Origin: Sediminispirochaeta bajacaliforniensis DSM 16054
Lineage (GTDB): Bacteria; Spirochaetota; Spirochaetia; DSM-16054; Sediminispirochaetaceae
NCBI RefSeq assembly: GCF_000378205.1
Contig: NZ_KB899409.1
Span: forward strand, 1 to 64,000
DNA: 64,000 nt
Direction: 5' to 3'
Positions within the stretch are counted from its first letter, which is position 1, and every line of letters begins with the position of its first letter. The notes beneath the pieces are model-generated. The model was given only the letters and a program-made list of their open reading frames with translations, ran no database searches and was not told the DNA's origin. Made by a program: the position numbers and the translations under genes. Shown one piece after another: positions 9,167-17,258 of this stretch.

Positions 9167-10153
9167 TTACTGGATGAGTCCGATTTCTTTGTAATATCGT
9201 CTGGCTCCGGGATGAAGGATACTCTGATCAATCCCCAAGAGAGCATCATCTCCGATCTCGACACCTTCAATCTGATTAAGCTTGTCCTTATTTTCAAGGA
9301 TCGCCTTTGTCAGCTGATATACAAGCTCCTCAGGAAGATCATTGTTGGCAAAAAAGACGGAAGTATGGCCGATGGTCAAAGCGTCGCTATCCTGCCCTCT
9401 GTAGGTTCCAGCCTTGATCGTGCCTTTGAAATAACCGAGATTTTCTGCAAGAAACTGGTCCAGCTGTTCCTTACTCAGGCCTATGATCCGTGCCTTATTG
9501 GTGGCATCAATCTCCATGACGTTGGAATTCGGCACGGCCCCTTTGAAAGCGGCCATATCCGCATGACCGTCTTTGAGCAGGCTTGGAGCCTCCCCCCAAC
9601 TGACGAAGCTTACCGATCCACCATTCGCCTTGATTGAATCGTAGGAAAAACCGTAGAGATTGCAAACCGCTCCGGTCAAGGCTTCAATCCCCCATCCCTT
9701 TGGCCCCGGAAGAATCCGCTTGTCACCAAGCTGACCGAATTCGGTAATACCACTATCTGCAAGAACGGTAAACTGAACATAGTCGACGGCAAAGTTCATG
9801 ATAGCCGAAATATTATCTATTCCGTCTTCGGCAAATACCCCTTTTGCATCAAGGGCATCTATAACATTCGGGAGACTGGCCATACCGACATCCAGGTCAC
9901 GACCTTCATTCGTGAGCCGAACATTACTGATTGCGCCTCCTTCAATAACCGAAACGGAGACATCGGGCATTTCCGTTTTCAGGATTTCGCTGATCTGGGC
10001 AGCCAACAGATACCACGAACCGCCTGCGCCTCCGGCCCCTATGATGATATTCCTTCGTTCACCATCTTTCTGTCCAGAGGCAAAAAGAGGAAAGCTTACA
10101 AGTAGTGCACACAGTACAATACCCACCAAAATCTTGTTTTTTCTGGATTTCAT
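9167..10153 (-). CDS. TAXI-family TRAP transporter solute receptor
   Basis: The 328-residue periplasmic receptor has a signal peptide (MKSRKNKILVGIVLCALLVSFPLFASG). The TAXI-family N-terminal motif follows (IIIGAGGAGGSWYLLAAQIS). Later motifs typical of the family include ILPGPKGWGIEAL and FLAENLGYFKGTIKAGTYRGQD. It should capture an organic acid or amino-acid-like ligand and hand it to the permease encoded next. A Shine-Dalgarno (AAGGA) precedes the ATG. It lies between the flavoprotein and permease genes in one minus-strand operon. Family assignment is strong; the ligand is unknown. Confidence 0.93.
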   Translation of the reverse strand: MKSRKNKILVGIVLCALLVSFPLFASGQKDGERRNIIIGAGGAGGSWYLLAAQISEILKTEMPDVSVSVIEGGAISNVRLTNEGRDLDVGMASLPNVIDALDAKGVFAEDGIDNISAIMNFAVDYVQFTVLADSGITEFGQLGDKRILPGPKGWGIEALTGAVCNLYGFSYDSIKANGGSVSFVSWGEAPSLLKDGHADMAAFKGAVPNSNVMEIDATNKARIIGLSKEQLDQFLAENLGYFKGTIKAGTYRGQDSDALTIGHTSVFFANNDLPEELVYQLTKAILENKDKLNQIEGVEIGDDALLGIDQSILHPGARRYYKEIGLIQ

Positions 10154-10190
10154 ATCCTTAACTCCTTTTAGTTGTTGTTTTCTTGGTCCG

Positions 10191-10847
10191 CTAAAACATG
10201 TATTTGCTCATTTGCACCTCCCCTGCACCGACCAATGATTTTCCGGCGGCAATAAGCAGAGTCCAGTAGGCAAGACGCCGGCCCAGAGATAGCAGCGAAT
10301 TTTCCGCCTCTTCATCAAAAGAAAGGACATCCTTTCCCTTATCACCACTCCAAACCATCGCCCCGGAATAAAAGCCCGGCTCTCCGCCGACATAAACAAT
10401 TCCACGTGTCAAGCAGGCATGAACAATATTACTGATCGTAAGCTCCTGCCCGCCGTTGCGTCTTCCTCCCACGGCAATGGCGGTAGCAAGCTTGTTTCGG
10501 AGCTTACCTCCGTCCCGATCATGCAACGCCCGCATACGGCTAAAAAATGCCGACAGCTGCGGAGTCATATTCATCGCATATACAGGAGAAGCAAAGATAA
10601 AAGAATCTGCTTCAAGCAAAGATTCATATAACGGCGTCATGTCATCCTCTATGACACAACGACCTCCGTTTCGCTTGCAAGCGTTGCAGTGATTGCAGGG
10701 GGCTATCTTTTTTCCTTTAAAAGAGACAAGTTCAACATTCAAATCATCGGGGGAAAATGTCCGCGCCCCTTCCAGGGCAACCTGCAGGCTCTCATACGTT
10801 GCAGCCTTTCTGGGACTCCCGACTATCCCTAAAATCTTCTTCTGCAT
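10191..10847 (-). CDS. Iron-sulfur flavoprotein / flavodoxin-fold NAD(P)H reductase
   Basis: The 218-residue protein has an FMN-binding flavodoxin fold of the NADPH-dependent FMN reductase type. GIVGSPRK at residues 7-14 is the phosphate loop, and ASPVYAMNMTPQL forms the next FMN contact. Between them a compact cysteine motif, C51-x2-C54-x2-C57-x6-C64, matches iron-sulfur flavoproteins that bind a 4Fe-4S cluster. These shuttle electrons in anaerobes. It is the first gene of the TAXI-TRAP operon, 37 bases before the receptor, so it may act on the imported substrate or protect against oxygen. Both ideas are inference. Confidence 0.85.
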   Translation of the reverse strand: MQKKILGIVGSPRKAATYESLQVALEGARTFSPDDLNVELVSFKGKKIAPCNHCNACKRNGGRCVIEDDMTPLYESLLEADSFIFASPVYAMNMTPQLSAFFSRMRALHDRDGGKLRNKLATAIAVGGRRNGGQELTISNIVHACLTRGIVYVGGEPGFYSGAMVWSGDKGKDVLSFDEEAENSLLSLGRRLAYWTLLIAAGKSLVGAGEVQMSKYMF

Positions 10848-10876
10848 AACAAAAACCCTTATGATCAGTTTTGATT

Positions 10877-10905
10877 ATAATACAATAGGTCTGATGAGCT
10901 GTCAA
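10877..10905 (-). promoter_or_regulatory. Promoter of flavoprotein-TRAP operon
   Basis: On the minus strand there is TTGACA (10900-10905), a 17-base spacer and TATTAT (10877-10882). It lies about 30 bases upstream of the flavoprotein ATG and downstream of the tRNA terminator, so it should drive the four-gene operon. Confidence 0.75.
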
Positions 10906-10923
10906 CCTGACCTTAACAAAAGG

Positions 10924-10979
10924 TAGTGTTCTGAAAATTGGTGATACATAGCGTATAATCACCAGGATTCGGAACACTA
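10924..10979. repeat. TA-flanked 56-base imperfect inverted repeat
   Basis: The arms TAGTGTTC...GGTGAT and ATCACC...GAACACTA pair over 22 positions with four mismatches around a 12-base loop. The outermost bases are TA on both sides. It sits between the tRNA-Glu terminator and the flavoprotein promoter. There is no T-run, so it is not a standard terminator. It could be a tiny miniature inverted-repeat element, a protein-binding site or a structural RNA. Only one copy was noticed in the window. Confidence 0.5.
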
Positions 10980-10988
10980 TAAGGGCTC

Positions 10989-11021
10989 AAAAAAAGGCCG
11001 TCCGGTAAAAACCGGACGGCC
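10989..11021 (-). terminator. Terminator downstream of tRNA-Glu
   Basis: A perfect 10-bp stem (GGCCGTCCGG/CCGGACGGCC) with a 6-base loop is followed on the minus strand by seven T residues. It lies 8 bases after the 3' end of tRNA-Glu and ends the tRNA transcript. Confidence 0.92.
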
Positions 11022-11028
11022 TTTAAGG

Positions 11029-11100
11029 CATCTCCTGGGGGAGTTGAACCCCCGTTGCCGGGATGAAAACCCGGTGTCCTAACCACTAGACGAAGGAGAC
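11029..11100 (-). tRNA. tRNA-Glu (anticodon UUC)
   Basis: The minus-strand sequence folds as a cloverleaf. The acceptor arm GTCTCCT pairs with AGGAGAT, starting with a G-U pair. The D-arm is GTCTAGTGGTTAGGAC. The anticodon stem CCGGG/CCCGG carries a TTTTCAT loop with anticodon TTC. The T-arm has GGTTCAA. The 3' CCA is not encoded. It has its own promoter upstream and a strong terminator downstream. Confidence 0.95.
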
Positions 11101-11114
11101 ACGATGTAGAGTGG

Positions 11115-11143
11115 ATAATATCCACCGAAAAACCTTCTGTCAA
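11115..11143 (-). promoter_or_regulatory. Promoter of tRNA-Glu
   Basis: On the minus strand there is TTGACA (11138-11143), a 17-base spacer and TATTAT (11115-11120). It lies between the two tRNA genes, so tRNA-Glu can be transcribed independently of tRNA-Lys. Confidence 0.75.
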
Positions 11144-11177
11144 GATGGCTCAAGCATATCACAAGAACCTTCTTTTC

Positions 11178-11250
11178 TGAGCCGCACAGGGTTCGAACCT
11201 GTGACCCACGCCTTAAAAGGGCGTTGCTCTACCTACTGAGCTAGCGGCCC
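11178..11250 (-). tRNA. tRNA-Lys (anticodon UUU)
   Basis: The minus-strand cloverleaf has acceptor GGGCCGC pairing with GCGGCTC (one G-U pair) and D-arm GCTCAGTAGGTAGAGC. The anticodon stem ACGCC/GGCGT has loop CTTTTAA and anticodon TTT. The T-arm has GGTTCGAACC. The discriminator is A and CCA is not encoded. Confidence 0.96.
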
Positions 11251-11268
11251 AATTGCTTGTGCGGTGGC

Positions 11269-11297
11269 ACTATACCAGTGGTCAAAAAAAATGTCAA
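11269..11297 (-). promoter_or_regulatory. Promoter of tRNA-Lys
   Basis: On the minus strand there is TTGACA (11292-11297), a 17-base spacer and TATAGT (11269-11274), placed about 12 bases before the tRNA 5' end. It is a strong stable-RNA-type promoter lying just beyond the 3' end of the OMP operon. Confidence 0.85.
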
Positions 11298-11311
11298 CCT
11301 GCTTTCGGTTT

Positions 11312-12463
11312 TTAATAACGAAACTCAAAGCCCAGCTGCAGATTATACACAGGGCTCATTCCAGGCTCGGTCGATCGCTCGGTTCCAAACATCGAGGCAT
11401 TTAAGGTAAACCACTTAAGGTTGACGCCTATTCCGGCAGCAGGCAGCCCTTCGGAAAACCCAAGGCGAACCGCAAGGATCCGAAGCATGGTCAATTCCGC
11501 CCCCAAGCTTACGTGAAGAACAGGGTTGACAGCCAACGTCGGATACAACCAAAAATCCAGCAGATCAGCATAATCAAGATAGAAATTTACTGTGCTTATA
11601 AAGAGATTTTTTTCCGATAGATCGAGAAGATAGCGTGTACCTATGTTCAAAGTAAAGGGGACCACCCCATACTCCTGCGAGAGCTCCGCATCACCATCAA
11701 GGAAGGCCTGGAGGCTTGCGTAGTTTTTTTTACTTGTCGGTGTATACACATCCTTTCCCGTAAGGCCGACGAACAAACGATCTTGCCAACTATAGAGCAG
11801 CCCAAGATCCATGCCGATTAGGTTGATAAAAGCAAATGGCTCGTCGTCGGTAAACTGTGAGGGATCAAAATCCTGAATATCGACAGCGGTGACCTCCGCC
11901 TCCAGCTCGCCACGAAAGCCCCCCTTGAGCAGGACACCTCCGTCGAGCCTGTGCCCCTCCGGCATTATATTAATGGGAAAGGAGTAGCCTCCTACAAGAA
12001 GCAGGTCCTGCCGAACCCTGGCGGTCGCAGCCAACGGAGTATAACTGGACAAAAGCACATCCGAGGTCCCGATAATACCGAGCCCAAGGCCGTTTCCGAC
12101 ATAGCCGAAAGAAAGAGGCCCGCTGAGCCCGAGGCCTGCGTAGATACCTGTCAAAAGATCACCGATCGAGGTAAGATCGGTATCCCCGCCGATAATAGCA
12201 TCGGCGATGGAAAAAATGGGCCCTTTCAGTCCAAGGGTAATCTCACCCCATGAAACCTCTTCACCACTTTCAAAAAATCCGGCGGGATTTGTATAGATGG
12301 TGGTAAAACCGTCGGCATAGGCGGCATGGAGGCCTCCCATCCCCGTCAAACGGGAAGAGAGACCGACCATCGGATCCTCGTAATAATCGGAGGCATAAAG
12401 CAACGACGAAACGGGAAAAACCAAAAGGTAAGAAATCATCATGCGTAGAAAAATTTTCCGCAT
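11312..12463 (-). CDS. PorV/FadL-like outer-membrane protein (pair 2)
   Basis: The 383-residue protein has a signal peptide ending near SLLYAS and a long beta-strand pattern ending in an aromatic C-terminus (LGFEFRY), as in outer-membrane barrels. The N-terminal block SRLTGMGGLHAAYADGFTTI followed by YTNPAGF matches the G-x-GG-x-x-A...NPAG signature of FadL/PorV-type barrels. The barrels at 13160 and 41140 share it. AAGGAG precedes the ATG. It follows a lipoprotein gene, and the two pairs in this operon are probably an ancient duplication. Its cargo or partner is unknown. Confidence 0.85.
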   Translation of the reverse strand: MRKIFLRMMISYLLVFPVSSLLYASDYYEDPMVGLSSRLTGMGGLHAAYADGFTTIYTNPAGFFESGEEVSWGEITLGLKGPIFSIADAIIGGDTDLTSIGDLLTGIYAGLGLSGPLSFGYVGNGLGLGIIGTSDVLLSSYTPLAATARVRQDLLLVGGYSFPINIMPEGHRLDGGVLLKGGFRGELEAEVTAVDIQDFDPSQFTDDEPFAFINLIGMDLGLLYSWQDRLFVGLTGKDVYTPTSKKNYASLQAFLDGDAELSQEYGVVPFTLNIGTRYLLDLSEKNLFISTVNFYLDYADLLDFWLYPTLAVNPVLHVSLGAELTMLRILAVRLGFSEGLPAAGIGVNLKWFTLNASMFGTERSTEPGMSPVYNLQLGFEFRY

Positions 12464-12481
12464 TACGTCGTCTCCTTACAT

Positions 12482-13138
12482 TTAGGGATTAAGCATATCG
12501 AGCAGAGAGTCGATATCGTCGATATCCATGGATGCCTGACTAAGAAAGTAGGCGGCATTTTCCGCATCACTTTGAGAGGCGCTGTAGGAGGATGGGGTGG
12601 AAGGCAATGTATCAATAGTATCAATAACGTCCTCCAAGTCGCTCTGAGTACCTCCTCCGGTAATAGCCTCAGAAAGAACAAGCGATGCGGCGGCCAACAG
12701 GTAATCGGTATCGGAGATATCCGCACCTCCCGCTTCGGCAGCGGCAAGGCTCGTTCCTGCAGCCTGGAGGTAGGTTTGGTCGAGACTGCCAAGGATATCA
12801 CCGGCATCGATATCTGCCTCATCGATACCGGCATCAAGTTCATCAACGATGTTTTCTACCGCTTCGTTAAGGCCCGAAGCTCCAAGAGCAACCTGGCTTG
12901 CAAGAAGCTGGACATCGGGATCACTGTTGTCCGCTATGGCGTCGTAGGCCTTTTGAAGGGTCTCTGCATCGCCGCTGGAAAGAGCCATCTGGGCATATGC
13001 AACCTGCTGATCATCCGACAGCTTGGACGGATCCCGGGCAGCCCAGGAAAGGGGACTGTACGTGAACATTTGTTCGCAACCGGCCAGCAACAGGGCAAGA
13101 GCCACAATATAAAGCAATGTCCATAAACGGCGATTCAT
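12482..13138 (-). CDS. Acidic helical lipoprotein (pair 2)
   Basis: The ATG at 13138, preceded by GGAGG, gives 218 residues with a basic N-terminus and lipobox LLAGC (Cys about 22). An upstream in-frame ATG at 13150 lies inside the ribosome-binding region and is rejected. The mature part is very acidic and alanine-rich (for example DELDAGIDEADIDAGDILG) and predicted helical, possibly a TPR-like solenoid. It lies between the two barrel genes with gaps of 18 and 21 bases. It is likely a periplasmic or surface partner of the barrel that follows. No family is recognised. Confidence 0.75.
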   Translation of the reverse strand: MNRRLWTLLYIVALALLLAGCEQMFTYSPLSWAARDPSKLSDDQQVAYAQMALSSGDAETLQKAYDAIADNSDPDVQLLASQVALGASGLNEAVENIVDELDAGIDEADIDAGDILGSLDQTYLQAAGTSLAAAEAGGADISDTDYLLAAASLVLSEAITGGGTQSDLEDVIDTIDTLPSTPSSYSASQSDAENAAYFLSQASMDIDDIDSLLDMLNP

Positions 13139-13159
13139 ACAAGCCTCCATGACTTCGTA

Positions 13160-14305
13160 TCAGAAACGAATGGCAGCCTCCACGGAGAAGCCTTCGTTCG
13201 GCCGCGACCCCGCATAATTACCCATTTCTCTTGTAAAATAGGCGAGATTGACATCGAGAAACAGCAACTTCATACCAAACCCTGCGGTAAAGTAGCCCTG
13301 GTTGATTCCGCCCCTCAGTTTCAGGAATCTCAGCACCTTGACCTCGGTACCGGCATGGACTTTGGTCCAGCCGCTGGGGTCTGATTCCTGGTAATAGGTA
13401 TTGCGATACTCCATATGAAAGGTCGGATCAAGCAGCCAGGCAAGAGAGCCAAAATTGGGATGATACGACAGACCGTAGGCAATGGTCATGGGAATGGTAA
13501 AGGTATCGCCGTCAACCGACGAAGCCCCGGAATCATCGAAGGTAAGAATCGCGGAAAAGTCTCCTGAGTCGTCCAGGGAATAATCCATCTTTGTACCGCC
13601 GATATCCCTGACCGAAACGCCAAGATTAAAGGGGCCCAGCTCGGCTATAATGCCGGCATCCACTGCAAGCCCACTTCCGTAATAGACGGGAAAGCTAACA
13701 TCCTCATCGCCGTTGGCAGCATCGAAGAAATCGACGATCGCAACATCCTGGGCCTCCGCCCTGAGCATGTAGCGAAGATCACCCCCGATATAGAGGGTGG
13801 AAAAGCCGATCTCTATGGGGACCGCGTATCCTGCGATCGCCGCCCAGGTGTAGGACGCATCGATCTCCGTTGCCATGGCATAGTCGCCGCGGCCGTAGAA
13901 ATCGAATCCGCCGACAAGACCCAGTCCAAGGCCCTTCCCCACGATACCGATGCCCGTTGAGACGTTGCCGCCGATGCCGTTGCCAGTAATGAGATCACTG
14001 AGAAGAGAAATACCGTCTTCGGGTTTATCCCCCACAAGCTCACCAAGATTGTCGAGATCCCCGTCAGAAGGAACAAAATAAGGGGTCACCGATGCCGAGA
14101 GAAGGGTAAACGAGCCGCCCTTTCGAGCAAAGCCTGCAGGGTTGGTAAAAAGCGCGTTATAACCGTGGGCCACAGCCGTAAACGAGCCGCCCTGGCCCAA
14201 AACCTCCGCGGTAACAGGAGAAAAGACGGGACTGTCGAAATCATGAGCAAACAGGGAGGCTGAAAAAGCCGCCAAAACGGCACATATTAATACTAGTCGT
14301 TTCAT
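13160..14305 (-). CDS. PorV/FadL-like outer-membrane protein (pair 1)
   Basis: The 381-residue protein has a signal peptide (MKRLVLICAVLAAFSASLFA) and a barrel-like strand pattern ending AAIRF. The N-terminal block LGQGGSFTAVAHGYNALF followed by TNPAGF is the same signature seen in the neighbouring barrel at 11312. AGGAGG precedes the ATG. The gene follows the first lipoprotein by 12 bases. FadL/PorV-type proteins either take up hydrophobic compounds or hold secreted proteins at the outer membrane; sequence alone does not decide which. Confidence 0.85.
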   Translation of the reverse strand: MKRLVLICAVLAAFSASLFAHDFDSPVFSPVTAEVLGQGGSFTAVAHGYNALFTNPAGFARKGGSFTLLSASVTPYFVPSDGDLDNLGELVGDKPEDGISLLSDLITGNGIGGNVSTGIGIVGKGLGLGLVGGFDFYGRGDYAMATEIDASYTWAAIAGYAVPIEIGFSTLYIGGDLRYMLRAEAQDVAIVDFFDAANGDEDVSFPVYYGSGLAVDAGIIAELGPFNLGVSVRDIGGTKMDYSLDDSGDFSAILTFDDSGASSVDGDTFTIPMTIAYGLSYHPNFGSLAWLLDPTFHMEYRNTYYQESDPSGWTKVHAGTEVKVLRFLKLRGGINQGYFTAGFGMKLLFLDVNLAYFTREMGNYAGSRPNEGFSVEAAIRF

Positions 14306-14317
14306 TCACGTACCTCC

Positions 14318-15112
14318 TTAGAACGTAGTATCGTATCCCGCCCAGGAGAGGATGTTGAAAAGGCTACCTGCATCATCCAACTGGTCGAAGGGGTCGTCAT
14401 CATCGGAAAACTGAACACTCGGATCCGTCGGATCCTGCACGAGGGTCCAAAGATCCTCTATTCCGGCATCACTGTCACCACTTCCCAGAGTATCGACTGC
14501 AGTACTCACCACGATGGCGACGATGGCCATCTGGGCGATTCCACCTGCGTCCCCGTCGCTGAGGCCGATATCACCGGGATCATCGGTATCGGACAAACCA
14601 CTGCCAAGGGCATTGAAGGCATCCGCAGCGGCAAGCAAATCATTGATTGCCTCGGTAAATGCCGTTTTGTCGTTCTTCAGATCGCTGGGAACAAAGGTGG
14701 CGATCAGGTCCTCGGGATCGGGATCAGAGTCGTCAGCGGTCAGCTCACTGATGATGTCCGGAAGGCTGTTGACAAGCTCCTTGGCGTCGTCGTTGCTTTC
14801 GATCATCACCTTGCCGGCCGCAGCAGCAGCCGCCTGTTTTTTGGGAGTATCCGCATCCGCAGTGCCGCCGTCTGTTGCATAGTCAAGTAAATTGTCATAG
14901 GCCGTCTGGGCTTCGGACGAACTCAGGGACTCGGAGATCTCACCGTCGAAAAGATCCTCACTATAGGACATGACGTTGGAATCGGTGATGGTCACATCGG
15001 CATCGAAATCCGGGCCTTTCTCAAGCCCTGCATCCATAAAAAGATTACCACTGCAGCTGCCGAGCAAGATGAGCGACAAGGCAACGATAAAAAACGGGAG
15101 CCTTTTTTCCAT
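14318..15112 (-). CDS. Acidic helical lipoprotein (pair 1)
   Basis: The ATG at 15112 follows a strong AAGGAGG. The N-terminus MEKRLPFFIVALSLILLGSC gives a signal peptide with lipobox LGSC (Cys 20). The mature chain of about 245 residues is extremely rich in Asp, Ala and Ser, with runs such as SDDDDPFDQLDDAG and many helical blocks. It resembles the lipoprotein at 12482 in composition and place, but I could not align them confidently by eye. It is first in a four-gene operon of lipoprotein-barrel-lipoprotein-barrel. The high acidity could reflect calcium binding or halophilic adaptation. Confidence 0.75.
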   Translation of the reverse strand: MEKRLPFFIVALSLILLGSCSGNLFMDAGLEKGPDFDADVTITDSNVMSYSEDLFDGEISESLSSSEAQTAYDNLLDYATDGGTADADTPKKQAAAAAAGKVMIESNDDAKELVNSLPDIISELTADDSDPDPEDLIATFVPSDLKNDKTAFTEAINDLLAAADAFNALGSGLSDTDDPGDIGLSDGDAGGIAQMAIVAIVVSTAVDTLGSGDSDAGIEDLWTLVQDPTDPSVQFSDDDDPFDQLDDAGSLFNILSWAGYDTTF

Positions 15113-15192
15113 AGGTTCCTCCTTGTATTTGGCAGTTACCATTCATATTTCATTTATATACTTTACATAGTTTACATGAGCTTTTGTAACGA

Positions 15193-15221
15193 AGTGTAAC
15201 ACCTGGAATTCCAAAAAACAA
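15193..15221 (-). promoter_or_regulatory. Candidate promoter of lipoprotein/OMP operon
   Basis: On the minus strand there is TTGTTT (15216-15221), a 17-base spacer and TACACT (15193-15198). This leaves a leader of about 75 bases before the ATG at 15112. The leader holds two near repeats (GTTACA and ATGTAAA motifs) that might bind a regulator. Both hexamers are imperfect. Confidence 0.4.
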
Positions 15222-15251
15222 TACCAAAATGACAAAAAAAGCTTTTTAGAG

Positions 15252-16613
15252 TTATTTGATTTCCTGAATAAATGTTGCCCTCAACGATTCCGAATCAGGC
15301 TCATAGTCGAGAAGTACACGACAGAGATCGCCCCGTTTTTCGGATGGAGGAATGGCATTGCAGGGAAGGTGAAGATAGCGGTCGGTCAGCACCAGGGCCT
15401 GTCCATTCTCGGGCAGCCGCTCGATGACGGCCTCTTCACTGGTTCCTGCCCGTCTTGCAAGAAAAGATGTGTGAAGCCGGGAAGAAAGTCGGCCGATTTC
15501 CACCATTCTCTCGGCGGCAATTCGCTCAGGCACCCTCCCCCGGGCCGTATAGAGGGGTGTTCCCGGACGAGGGCTAAAGGGAAAGGCGTGGATGTGGGCG
15601 AATCCGCAGCGTTCGACAAGAGAAAGGGTTGCCTCAAAGTCGACATCCCGCTCTCCGGGAAGACCGACGATGATGTCGGCAGCAAGGAAGGGATCTTCCT
15701 TGGCTTTTCGAAGCAGCGATACGGCGCGCAGAACATCGTCTGCGGTGTAGTGCCTTCCCACGGAAGCAAGAACGGCATCGGATCCGCTTTGAACGGGAAG
15801 ATGAAAGTGGGAGCGTACCCTGGGAGAAGACGCGGCCGAGACAAGCTTCCGGTCAACGGCATCGGGTTCGATACTGGAGAGACGGATGCGATAAGCACGG
15901 GAATCGGATGCCATGAGGGCAAGAAGATCGGCAAAGCGGAGATCTCCCTCCTGCCAGGCAGTAAGATTAACACCGGTCAGTACAATTTCGCCGAAGCCTT
16001 CGTCTGCAAGGGCTGCTGCACGCCGCATGACCTCGGAAGCAGATAGCGAAACCGAGGGCCCCCGGGCGAGGCGCACCCGACAATAGGTACATGCATTGTC
16101 GCAGCCATCCTGGATTTTGAGAAAGCCCCTGCTCCGTCCCGATTTTTCGTTTCCGGAGATCTCAAAACGAAAGCGATCGGAGGCCGAAGGATCGCCGGCG
16201 AATGCCGCAGCACTTTTTTCCCGGGCAAAGCTTCGCACCGCATCCAGGAGGGTATAGCCGCCGGCGGCACCTTCGAGGAATTCGGGAAGATCAAGGATCG
16301 AGGCCTTCGCAGAGAGGGGTAACACAACCACATTCTCGCCGAGGGCGGCAACCTGGTCGGGATCCATTTGGGCATAGCAGCCGGTGACGAGAACCACCGA
16401 CAGGGGATTGTTTCTGGCAAAGGAGCGTATCATTCTCCGGGCCTTCTGTTCGGCCTTACTGGTGACGGTACAGCTATTCACCACAAAGACTTCGGCCTTT
16501 CCTTTTGCGGAAGGAGGGACCAAAGAAAAACCCCGGCGTCCGAAGGCGGTCGCCAGGGCCTCACTCTCACTCTGATTGAGTTTACAGCCGAGGGTAAAGA
16601 AAGAGACCCGCAT
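15252..16613 (-). CDS. mtaB: tRNA t6A37 methylthiotransferase
   Basis: The enzyme adds a methylthio group to N6-threonylcarbamoyladenosine at position 37 of ANN-decoding tRNAs. The 453-residue protein has the N-terminal UPF0004 domain with three cluster cysteines: C10 (TLGCKLNQ), C48 (NSCTVT) and C79 (TGCYAQ). The radical-SAM motif C171-x3-C175-x2-C178 (CDNACTYC) follows. A C-terminal TRAM-like segment ends the chain. TLGCKLNQ and NSCTVT are typical of MtaB rather than MiaB. The start ATG overlaps the TPR gene stop by one base (TGATG). The upstream extension of the frame has no family similarity. Confidence 0.93.
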   Translation of the reverse strand: MRVSFFTLGCKLNQSESEALATAFGRRGFSLVPPSAKGKAEVFVVNSCTVTSKAEQKARRMIRSFARNNPLSVVLVTGCYAQMDPDQVAALGENVVVLPLSAKASILDLPEFLEGAAGGYTLLDAVRSFAREKSAAAFAGDPSASDRFRFEISGNEKSGRSRGFLKIQDGCDNACTYCRVRLARGPSVSLSASEVMRRAAALADEGFGEIVLTGVNLTAWQEGDLRFADLLALMASDSRAYRIRLSSIEPDAVDRKLVSAASSPRVRSHFHLPVQSGSDAVLASVGRHYTADDVLRAVSLLRKAKEDPFLAADIIVGLPGERDVDFEATLSLVERCGFAHIHAFPFSPRPGTPLYTARGRVPERIAAERMVEIGRLSSRLHTSFLARRAGTSEEAVIERLPENGQALVLTDRYLHLPCNAIPPSEKRGDLCRVLLDYEPDSESLRATFIQEIK

Positions 16614-17251
16614 CAACCCCTCAACTTTGTTTCCACCCGCTCTTTTCCACGGACAGCGTCGGAAAGTCGTGAGTTTAACTCGAGGGCCTTGTTGTATGCG
16701 GCAAGCGCATACCGGTAGTCCTCGGCCATCTCCCGTGCATAGCCAAGCCGTGCCCACCATCTCGCCACCGAATCGGTGTGATATACCGCAGTGGTAAGGG
16801 CGATATCGGCATGGTTGTATTCACCCATCCGTATAAAAATCTCCCCCATAAGATAATAAACGGAATCGATCCGCATACCTGTGGGAGCAATCGTCGCATA
16901 TTCTTCGAACCATTTCAAAGCGTCGAGGTTGTTTCCCTTGTAGTAATACCCCTCGCCCATCACCTCGACCATGCGGGCATCGTAGCGGCTGACCTGCATT
17001 CCCTTTCTGGCCCACTCGAGGGCCTCGTCGTACTTACCGCCTCGAAGAAGACTCCAGCAGAGTACCGAATAGGAATCCATGTTTTCCGGTGTCGCTTCAA
17101 GTTCCTGTTTACAAACCTCAACCGCCTGGTCATAGTTACCGGCACGATAGAGCTTTAGTGCATCGGGACGTTCCTGAGCCGAGGAAAACGTCACAGACGC
17201 AGCCATCAAGAGCGGAATAAAGAGTAATCGTATCCCTCTTTTGCTTATCAT
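16613..17251 (-). CDS. Secreted TPR protein
   Basis: From the ATG at 17251, preceded by GGAGTAGGG, the 212-residue protein has a signal peptide (MISKRGIRLLFIPLLMAASVTFSSAQ) and at least four TPR units. Examples are LYRAGNYDQAVEVCKQELEA near 35-55 and RYALAAYNKALELN near 185-198. It is probably a periplasmic scaffold. It is the middle gene of a bactofilin-TPR-mtaB operon, and its stop codon overlaps the mtaB start. Its pairing with a bactofilin suggests a cell-shape or envelope role, which is inference. Confidence 0.82.
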   Translation of the reverse strand: MISKRGIRLLFIPLLMAASVTFSSAQERPDALKLYRAGNYDQAVEVCKQELEATPENMDSYSVLCWSLLRGGKYDEALEWARKGMQVSRYDARMVEVMGEGYYYKGNNLDALKWFEEYATIAPTGMRIDSVYYLMGEIFIRMGEYNHADIALTTAVYHTDSVARWWARLGYAREMAEDYRYALAAYNKALELNSRLSDAVRGKERVETKLRG

Positions 17252-17258
17252 TACCACC

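Noticed and set aside
15369-16046. 225-codon plus-strand frame
   Set aside because: It is antisense to mtaB, whose cysteine motifs and length are unambiguous; no start signal or similarity on the opposite strand.
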